A model generated the notes under the pieces. That model was given only the letters and a program-made list of their open reading frames with translations, did no database searches and was not told the origin of the DNA. A program made the translations under genes and the position numbers. From positions 1 through 64,000 of the forward strand of contig CALQLA020000010.1 of the NCBI GenBank assembly GCA_943331295.2: a stretch of 64,000 nucleotides of DNA, written 5' to 3'. This stretch comes from Bordetella parapertussis. Its GTDB lineage: Bacteria > Pseudomonadota > Gammaproteobacteria > Burkholderiales > Casimicrobiaceae. Positions 58,799 to 64,000 of this stretch are shown here, in pieces. Every line of letters begins with the position of its first letter. Position 1 is the stretch's first letter.

Positions 58799-60046
58799 AT
58801 GTCGAGCACCGCCACCACCACCGCCATCCGCACGCACGTCGACACCCATCGCGCGGACGCCGAGCGCTTTCTCGCCGAGCTCGTCCGGGTTCCTTCGGAC
58901 AATCCGCCCGGCGACTGCGCGCCGCATGCCCGCCGCGCCGCCGCGCTGCTCGCGGCGATGGGGTTCGCGGTGGAGGAGCACCCGGTGCCCGCCGCGACCG
59001 TCGCGGCCAACGGCATGCAGAGTTGCATCAACCTCGTCGTCCGCCATCGTTTCGGCAGCGGCCGCGGGCCGACGATTGCGCTCAACGCGCACGGCGACGT
59101 GGTCCCGCCCGGGCTGGGCTGGACCGCGGACCCGTACGGCGCCGAAGTGCGCGACGGCATCATGTACGGCCGCGGCGTCGCGGTATCGAAATCGGACTTC
59201 GCCACGTACGCGTTCGCGCTGCGCGCGCTGCAGGCAGCGGCGGCGGCCGGCGCGGCGCTCGACGGCACGGTCGAGCTCCACTTCACCTACGACGAGGAAG
59301 TCGGTGGCGCGATCGGCCCCGCGTGGCTGCTCGCGCAAGGCGTGAGCCGGCCCGATTTCGCGATCTCGGCGGGCTTCAGCTACGGAATCACGACGGCGCA
59401 CAACGGCTGCCTGCACCTCGAGGTCGAGGTCGTCGGCAAGTCCGGCCACGCGGCGGAGCCGGAGAAGGGCATCGACGCGCTCGAGGCCGCGACCGGCATC
59501 CTGACCGACCTCTACGCGCTGCGCCGCACCTACGCGGCGACGCGCTCGGCGACACCCGGCATCGGCTCGCCCACGCTGGTGGTGGGCCTGATCCGCGGCG
59601 GCATCAACACCAACGTGGTGCCGGACAACGTGACGCTGCGGATCGATCGCCGCATCATTCCGGAGGAGAATCCCGCCGCGGTCGAGGCCGTGCTGATCGC
59701 GAAGATCCATGCGTTCGCGGCGGCATGGCCCGGCATCCGCGTCGAGGTGAGGCGCATCCTGCTCGCGACGCCGTTCGTGCCGATCCCGGGCCAGGAGAAG
59801 CTCGTCGCCGCGCTGGCGGCACGCGGCGCCGAGGTGATGGGCGAGCCGTTGCGCACGCACGGCGTCCCGATCTACACCGACGCGCGGCTCTACATGGCGG
59901 CAGGCGTGCCCACGGTGCTGTACGGCGCGGGCCCGCGGACGCTGGTCGAGGCCAACGGCCATCGCGCCGACGAGCGGCTGGTGCTGGCCGACCTGCACAA
60001 GGCGACCGCGGTGGTCGCGCTGGCGCTGGCGGATCTTCTCGGCTGA
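58799..60046 (+). CDS. M20-family ArgE/DapE-like metallo-hydrolase
   Basis: A 415-residue protein with the ArgE/DapE layout: NAHGDVVPPG (first His/Asp), FTYDEEVGGAIGP (Glu pair), and a lid domain beginning GCLHLEVEVVGKSGHAAEPEKGIDA. The bridging-Asp region that usually reads GRGxxDxK is GRGVAVSKSD here, so the normal position of the metal-bridging Asp is not Asp; the Asp two residues after Lys might take over. It lies five bases after the AllC-like gene and is probably co-transcribed. It is likely a deacylase or peptidase; substrate unknown. Confidence 0.88.
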   Translation: MSSTATTTAIRTHVDTHRADAERFLAELVRVPSDNPPGDCAPHARRAAALLAAMGFAVEEHPVPAATVAANGMQSCINLVVRHRFGSGRGPTIALNAHGDVVPPGLGWTADPYGAEVRDGIMYGRGVAVSKSDFATYAFALRALQAAAAAGAALDGTVELHFTYDEEVGGAIGPAWLLAQGVSRPDFAISAGFSYGITTAHNGCLHLEVEVVGKSGHAAEPEKGIDALEAATGILTDLYALRRTYAATRSATPGIGSPTLVVGLIRGGINTNVVPDNVTLRIDRRIIPEENPAAVEAVLIAKIHAFAAAWPGIRVEVRRILLATPFVPIPGQEKLVAALAARGAEVMGEPLRTHGVPIYTDARLYMAAGVPTVLYGAGPRTLVEANGHRADERLVLADLHKATAVVALALADLLG

Positions 60047-60112
60047 AACGGCCGGCCGCGCGCTCGTTCGCGTTCGCCGCCGCGGGTTGCGGCAAGAATC
60101 CAAAGGGGAGCT

Positions 60113-61810
60113 TCAGCGCCCGGTAAACCGGCGCCACAGCCGCCACGCGAGCCACGGCAGGCCGCCGAAGGCGACGAGGCACCAGGCCACGGCCGCGATG
60201 TCGGATGCCCGTCGCGGCACCGGCAGCAGGTCCGGATCGCGCAGCGCCGCGGGGAACGGCCGCGCCGGCACCGGGACGATCTGCGCCTCCGCCGGGTCGG
60301 ACGGCACCAGCGCGCGGTATTCCCACGTCGTGGCGGCAGCCGCGGTGCCGAAGCTGCGGCTCGACGGAAACTGCGGGAAGCGCAGGAAGGCGATCGCTTC
60401 GACGTCGGCGGCGAGCATCCGCGCCAGCGCGCCGTCGCCGCGGGGCGGCCACTCGCGCGCGACGGCCCCGGCGAGGCCGAGCAGGTCGGCGCCCGCCATT
60501 TCGAACGCGGCCTCGGGCAGCAGCCGGGTCTGGTCCTCGTACATGTAGTCGAACGCAGTCTTCGCCTTCTCGACCGAGCGGCCGGACGCGAGGAAATACG
60601 GGAAGCCGAGCACCGCGGCGAGCCGGCTCGTCGCGCCTCGCGCGGGCACGTTCCAGCCCAGCGCGCGCAGCACGTCGACGCTGATGCCGGCGCAGTTCAT
60701 CGTCCCGTGCCGGTAGGCGAGCTGGTGGCGGTAGAACTGGTTGTACACGCGGTTGAGCGCGCCCTGGACGAGGGCCGCGGCGCGGTCGTCGGCGAGCACC
60801 GCGACCAGCATGTACGACGGCCGGTACCAGCCCTGGCCGCTGTTCAGGTCGGCGAGGTAGTTGTCGAGCGGCACCGGCGCGGCGAGGATGCCTTTCTCGC
60901 TCTCGACGTCGAGCGAATAGAAATTGTTGACGAGCCAGTCGCCGATCGCGCCGTCGGCCCGCGTGCGGCCGGTGACGAGCGCGAAATGCCCGCCGTGCGC
61001 TTCGTCGTCGTCGCCCTGCGCGCCGTTGACGATGAACCCCAGCACCGCGCGGCCCGCCGGGATCGGCGCGGCGGGGTCGCCCTGGCCTGCGGGGCCTGTC
61101 CCGGCGCTCGTTGCCGCGGCCGGGCGCTGCCACAGCCGGTGCGCCGCGAACGGACCTTCGGCGCCGCCGCGCGGCAGTGCGCGCGTCAGTGCCCGCAGGG
61201 CCAGCGGCGGCGGCGCGGCGGCATCGAGCGCGTCGATCGGGGCCGCGGGATCGAGGCGGAAGTCCTCGGGCCACGGCGTCCGCACGGTGAACGTGCCGGC
61301 GGCGAAGGTGCCGCGCAGCCGGGTGGTCCGCGGCGCGAAGAACGCGGCCGACGTCGCGTCGAACCACGACCGGTTGAGGGCGATCCTGGGGTGCAGCGTC
61401 ATCGCCGCGGTGCTGCCGTCGGCGAACTCCACCGTTGCGGCGGCGGCCGCGAGGCGCGCGCCGGCCGCGACGTGCGGGGCCGCCACCCAGACCAGCGGCG
61501 GATACCCGGATGCCGCCGTGCCCGGATCGCCGTCGGGCAGGGTGGCGGTCCACGCGCGGACGTCGTCCGCGGCACGGAGGCCCGGCTGAATCGCCGGCGA
61601 CGGCAGCCCCGGCAGCGGCGCGGCGATGGTCTCCTGCTCGAAGTACCAAAGGGCTTGCCGTGGTGCCGCGCAATCGCCGCAGTGGCCGTCGGTCAGCCGG
61701 AACTGCCCGGCGTCGTAGAGGCCGAACCGCAGGCCCTGCGCCACGGCGCGGACCGGCGGCCCGGGCGCCGCCACGACGGCGGGGGAACTGGCGAGGGAAG
61801 TTGGCGCCAC
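60113..61810 (-). CDS. Unrecognised membrane-anchored protein with a permuted papain-like motif
   Basis: A 565-residue protein starting with GTG. The N-terminal ~190 residues look like a beta-rich region. HGGHFALVTGR (around 270) and the NNFYSLD that follows, then GTMNCAGISVDVLRALGW (Cys about 371), give a His-before-Cys order. That is the order of permuted NlpC/P60-type papain folds such as LRAT, YiiX and DUF4105 proteins. One C-terminal membrane helix (IAAVAWCLVAFGGLPWLAW) and a short basic tail end it. There is no clear signal peptide. I do not recognise the family; hydrolase or acyltransferase activity is inference. Confidence 0.65.
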   Translation of the reverse strand: MAPTSLASSPAVVAAPGPPVRAVAQGLRFGLYDAGQFRLTDGHCGDCAAPRQALWYFEQETIAAPLPGLPSPAIQPGLRAADDVRAWTATLPDGDPGTAASGYPPLVWVAAPHVAAGARLAAAAATVEFADGSTAAMTLHPRIALNRSWFDATSAAFFAPRTTRLRGTFAAGTFTVRTPWPEDFRLDPAAPIDALDAAAPPPLALRALTRALPRGGAEGPFAAHRLWQRPAAATSAGTGPAGQGDPAAPIPAGRAVLGFIVNGAQGDDDEAHGGHFALVTGRTRADGAIGDWLVNNFYSLDVESEKGILAAPVPLDNYLADLNSGQGWYRPSYMLVAVLADDRAAALVQGALNRVYNQFYRHQLAYRHGTMNCAGISVDVLRALGWNVPARGATSRLAAVLGFPYFLASGRSVEKAKTAFDYMYEDQTRLLPEAAFEMAGADLLGLAGAVAREWPPRGDGALARMLAADVEAIAFLRFPQFPSSRSFGTAAAATTWEYRALVPSDPAEAQIVPVPARPFPAALRDPDLLPVPRRASDIAAVAWCLVAFGGLPWLAWRLWRRFTGR

Positions 61811-61868
61811 GGCAGCGGGGGCGGGAAGACGCGTCGCCGCGCGGCCGGGGCGGGGCGTGGACGGCGCG

Positions 61869-62924
61869 TCAGCGCACCGTCACGACGGGCGGGCCGGCGG
61901 CGATCGCGCCGATCTCCGTCGCGCGGTCGAATCCCTCGGCGGCGAAGACGCCGAGGACGTCGGCGACGGCGTCGGCCGCGCACGCGACGAGCAGGCCGCC
62001 GGAGGTCTGCGGGTCGGTGAGGAGCGCGCGCTCGGCGTCGCCGATCGTGGCGTCGAGCGCGAGGTCGCGGCCATAGGCCGCGTGATTGCGTCCGGACGCG
62101 CCGGTGAACACGCCGGCGCGGGCGAAGTCGAGCGCGCCGGGGAGCAGCGGAACGCGCGCGAAGTCGACGGTCGCGCCGACGCCCGACGCGCGGCAGATTT
62201 CCAGCAGGTGCCCGGCGAGCCCGAAGCCCGTCACGTCGGTGAGCGCATGGACGCCCTCCATCCGGCCGAACGCGATGCCGGGGGTGTTGAGGCGCGTCGC
62301 GCAGTCGACCAGCGCGCGGTAGCCTTCGGGCGGCAGCTTCTCCTTCTTCAGCGCAGCGCTGTAGATGCCGACGCCGATCGGCTTGCCGAGGACGAGGCGG
62401 TCGCCGGCCCGCGCGCCGGCGTTCCGCTTCAGGTTGCGCGGGTCGACGATGCCGATCGCGACCAGCCCGTAGATCGGCTCGACGGAGTCGATCGTGTGGC
62501 CGCCGGCGATGGGGATGCCGGCCTTTGCGCACACCGCCTCGCCCCCCTCGAGCACGCGCCGGATGGTGTCGAGCGGCAGTTTGTCGACCGGCATGCCGAC
62601 CAGCGCCAGCGCGAACAGCGGCGTGCCGCCCATCGCGTAGACGTCGGAAATGGCGTTCGTGGCGGCGATCGCGCCGAAGTCGAACGGATCGTCGACGATC
62701 GGCATGAAGAAATCGGTCGTCGCGACGATCGCCTGCGTGTCGTTGATCCGCCAGACCGCGGCGTCGTCCGCGGTCTCGTTGCCGACCAGGAGATCCCTGG
62801 GCGGCAGCGCGAAGCCCGACTTGGCGATGATCTGCTGCAGCACGCCGGGCGCGATCTTGCAGCCGCAGCCGCCGCCGTGGCTGAACTGGGTGAGTCGCAA
62901 CTGCGGGGTGTCGGGATTCTTCAT
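61869..62924 (-). CDS. selD: Selenide, water dikinase SelD
   Basis: A 351-residue selenophosphate synthetase: HGGGCGCKI with Cys20 in the place of Cys or Sec, DDAAVW, FFMPIVDDPFDFGAIAATNAISDVYAMGG, and TDVTGFGLAGHLLEI. It makes selenophosphate from selenide and ATP for selenocysteine or selenouridine. The active-site residue is Cys; no in-frame TGA is used. selA, selB and selU are not in the window. The start at 62924 is the family's usual one. Confidence 0.96.
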   Translation of the reverse strand: MKNPDTPQLRLTQFSHGGGCGCKIAPGVLQQIIAKSGFALPPRDLLVGNETADDAAVWRINDTQAIVATTDFFMPIVDDPFDFGAIAATNAISDVYAMGGTPLFALALVGMPVDKLPLDTIRRVLEGGEAVCAKAGIPIAGGHTIDSVEPIYGLVAIGIVDPRNLKRNAGARAGDRLVLGKPIGVGIYSAALKKEKLPPEGYRALVDCATRLNTPGIAFGRMEGVHALTDVTGFGLAGHLLEICRASGVGATVDFARVPLLPGALDFARAGVFTGASGRNHAAYGRDLALDATIGDAERALLTDPQTSGGLLVACAADAVADVLGVFAAEGFDRATEIGAIAAGPPVVTVR

Positions 62925-63060
62925 CGGGTGCGGGCGGTGGCAGTGGAGAGGAAGCGCGTGCAGCCGCAATGATACCCGCGCCCGTCCTGCATCCGGCGGC
63001 GGCGGGCATCCGGGGCGCGAAGCGGAACCGGCGTCCGGCCGGCGGATATCTGCGCGAACA

Positions 63061-63074
63061 ATGACCCAGATCAA
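63061..63074 (+). promoter_or_regulatory. FNR/ANR-like box
   Basis: ATGACCCAGATCAA: the right half ATCAA is perfect and the left half ATGAC matches three of five bases of TTGAT, with the correct 4-base spacer. A run of nine G (63080-63088) follows directly. If the box is centred at -41.5, the start would be near 63109 and the run of G would lie between activator site and -10. The intergenic region 62925-63228 holds nothing else recognisable. Confidence 0.5.
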
Positions 63075-63228
63075 ACGTAGGGGGGGGGCAGCTTGTTACT
63101 CCGGGCAAAGTGCGGGCGTAGCATCCAACAAACGCATTCGCGGATCCGGTGCTACCGGGCCAGGCGATCTGAAGTCCGGCAGGACTCGCGGCGCGGTTCG
63201 GAACCGAACCTGTGGGGGAGCGCAATCC

Positions 63229-64000
63229 ATGTCCAATTTCCCGATTGTGGCGCGCGAGGATTTCTCCGACGTCACCTTCCTGCTCGAGATCAAGCATCCG
63301 CTGATGGCGAAGGCCGCGAAAGCGGGCCAGTTCGTCATCGTCATGTCGCACGAGGAGGGCGAGCGGATCCCGCTCACGATCGCCGACTACGACCGCGGCA
63401 AGGGCACGATCACCCTGGTGATCCAGGCGGTCGGCAAGACGACGCGGGAGATGCAGCAGACCTGCAAGATCGGCACCTCCCTCTACGGCGTCGTCGGCCC
63501 GATGGGAATTCCGAGCCCGGTCGGAAACGTGAAAAAGGTGATGTGCGTCGGCGGCGGGCTCGGTGTCGCGCCGATCTTCCCGCAGGCCCGGGCCTTCAAG
63601 CAGGCCGGCGCCTACGTGATCGGCGTCATCGGCTTTCGCACCAGGGACCAGATCTTCTGGGAAGCGAAGTTCCGCGCCGCGTGCGACGAAGTCTACCTGT
63701 GCACCGACGACGGCACGGCGGGGATCATGGGCAGGGTCACCGAAGGCGTCAAGCGCGCGATCGAGAAGCACCTCGACATCGACGAATGCGTCGCCATCGG
63801 CCCGCCCGTGATGATGAAGGGCGTCGCGGAGGCGACGCGGCCGCACAAGATCAAGACCATCGTGAGCCTCAACCCGCTGATGGTCGACGGCACCGGAATG
63901 TGCGGCGGCTGCCGCGTCAAGGTCGGCGGCCAGGTGAAGTTCGCCTGCGTCGACGGCCCCGACTTCGACGCCCACGAAGTGGATTTCGACGACCTGCTGA
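63229..64000 (+). CDS. NfnA/SudB-like FAD/NAD(P)-binding oxidoreductase subunit (3' partial)
   Basis: The first 257 codons of a gene that runs off the window. The N-terminal FAD barrel (ADYDRGKGTITLVIQAVGKTTREM) and NAD(P) domain (VMCVGGGLGVAPIFPQARAF) are followed by IVSLNPLMVDGTGMCGGCRVKVGG with a 2Fe-2S ligand set (CGGC, later AC). This is the pattern of sulfide dehydrogenase/NfnA and the ferredoxin:NADP oxidoreductase subunit related to dihydroorotate dehydrogenase electron-transfer proteins. The partner (GltD-like) subunit should follow to the right. An FNR-like box upstream suggests use at low oxygen. Confidence 0.9.
   Translation, partial: MSNFPIVAREDFSDVTFLLEIKHPLMAKAAKAGQFVIVMSHEEGERIPLTIADYDRGKGTITLVIQAVGKTTREMQQTCKIGTSLYGVVGPMGIPSPVGNVKKVMCVGGGLGVAPIFPQARAFKQAGAYVIGVIGFRTRDQIFWEAKFRAACDEVYLCTDDGTAGIMGRVTEGVKRAIEKHLDIDECVAIGPPVMMKGVAEATRPHKIKTIVSLNPLMVDGTGMCGGCRVKVGGQVKFACVDGPDFDAHEVDFDDLL

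Noticed and set aside
62860-62924. SelD as a selenocysteine-containing protein
   Set aside because: The active-site codon is a normal Cys codon in HGGGCGCK; no in-frame TGA is present.

Overview
The window is GC-rich chromosomal DNA (by eye about 70% G+C) from a betaproteobacterium, most like Burkholderiales or Rhodocyclales. The evidence is the gene content and the style of the proteins: a class I PHA synthase with its acetyl-CoA acetyltransferase, a full aerobic phenylacetyl-CoA (paa) catabolon under PaaX, a type IV pilus minor-pilin operon with PilY1, and Tas, FadH and RhlE-type proteins. Species cannot be fixed from the sequence. No rRNA, tRNA, CRISPR array, insertion sequence or prophage was seen.

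Layout. 0-8 kb: the end of a gene built of Asn-Thr-Ala repeats; a PrsW-type membrane protease with a winged-helix-like tail, overlapping a small zinc-binding protein; an uncharacterised P-loop protein coupled to a DUF3750 protein; Tas aldo/keto reductase; a TetR regulator behind a Tyr/Gly-rich exported protein, with a perfect palindromic operator candidate upstream. 7.7-14 kb: fimT-pilV-pilW-pilX-pilY1-pilE on the minus strand. 14-18 kb: a 2-hydroxyacid dehydrogenase, a DUF1003 membrane protein, and a cobalt-type nitrile hydratase with its activator. 18-23 kb: a DUF6600/FecR-like exported protein, small lipoproteins and glycine-zipper proteins, a DUF1345 protein, and two clearly shortened genes (a beta/gamma-crystallin stub and a thiolase lacking its middle). 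23-31 kb: fadH, lpdA, phaC, phaA and a membrane protein. 31-40 kb: two RhlE-like DEAD-box helicases, each with an unusual 5' leader, flanking an ABC-FtsX-AttH operon and a LysM/BON protein. 40 kb: a major pilin gene.

40.5-55.4 kb is the paa catabolon: paaX diverges from paaABCDE-paaN-paaG-paaH-paaI-paaK. A metallo-beta-lactamase-fold protein, an MhpA-like FAD monooxygenase and a DUF2783 protein follow, and the run ends with paaF. PaaK makes phenylacetyl-CoA, PaaABCE epoxidises it (PaaD matures the enzyme), PaaG isomerises the epoxide, and PaaF/PaaH carry out beta-oxidation steps after ring opening. PaaI recycles stalled thioesters. No paaJ thiolase and no MaoC-type ring-opening hydratase domain lie in the window.

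55-64 kb: cardiolipin synthase, a META-domain lipoprotein, two M20 metallo-hydrolases, an unrecognised membrane-anchored protein with a permuted papain-like His...Asn-Cys arrangement, selD, and the start of an NfnA/SudB-like flavoprotein subunit running off the right edge behind an FNR-like box and a run of nine G.

The strongest candidates for new biology are the mutually exclusive helices in the leader of the second helicase, the terminator inside the leader of the first, the PrsW-winged-helix fusion, the permuted papain-like protein, the P-loop/DUF3750 pair and a recurring hairpin at three convergent gene junctions.
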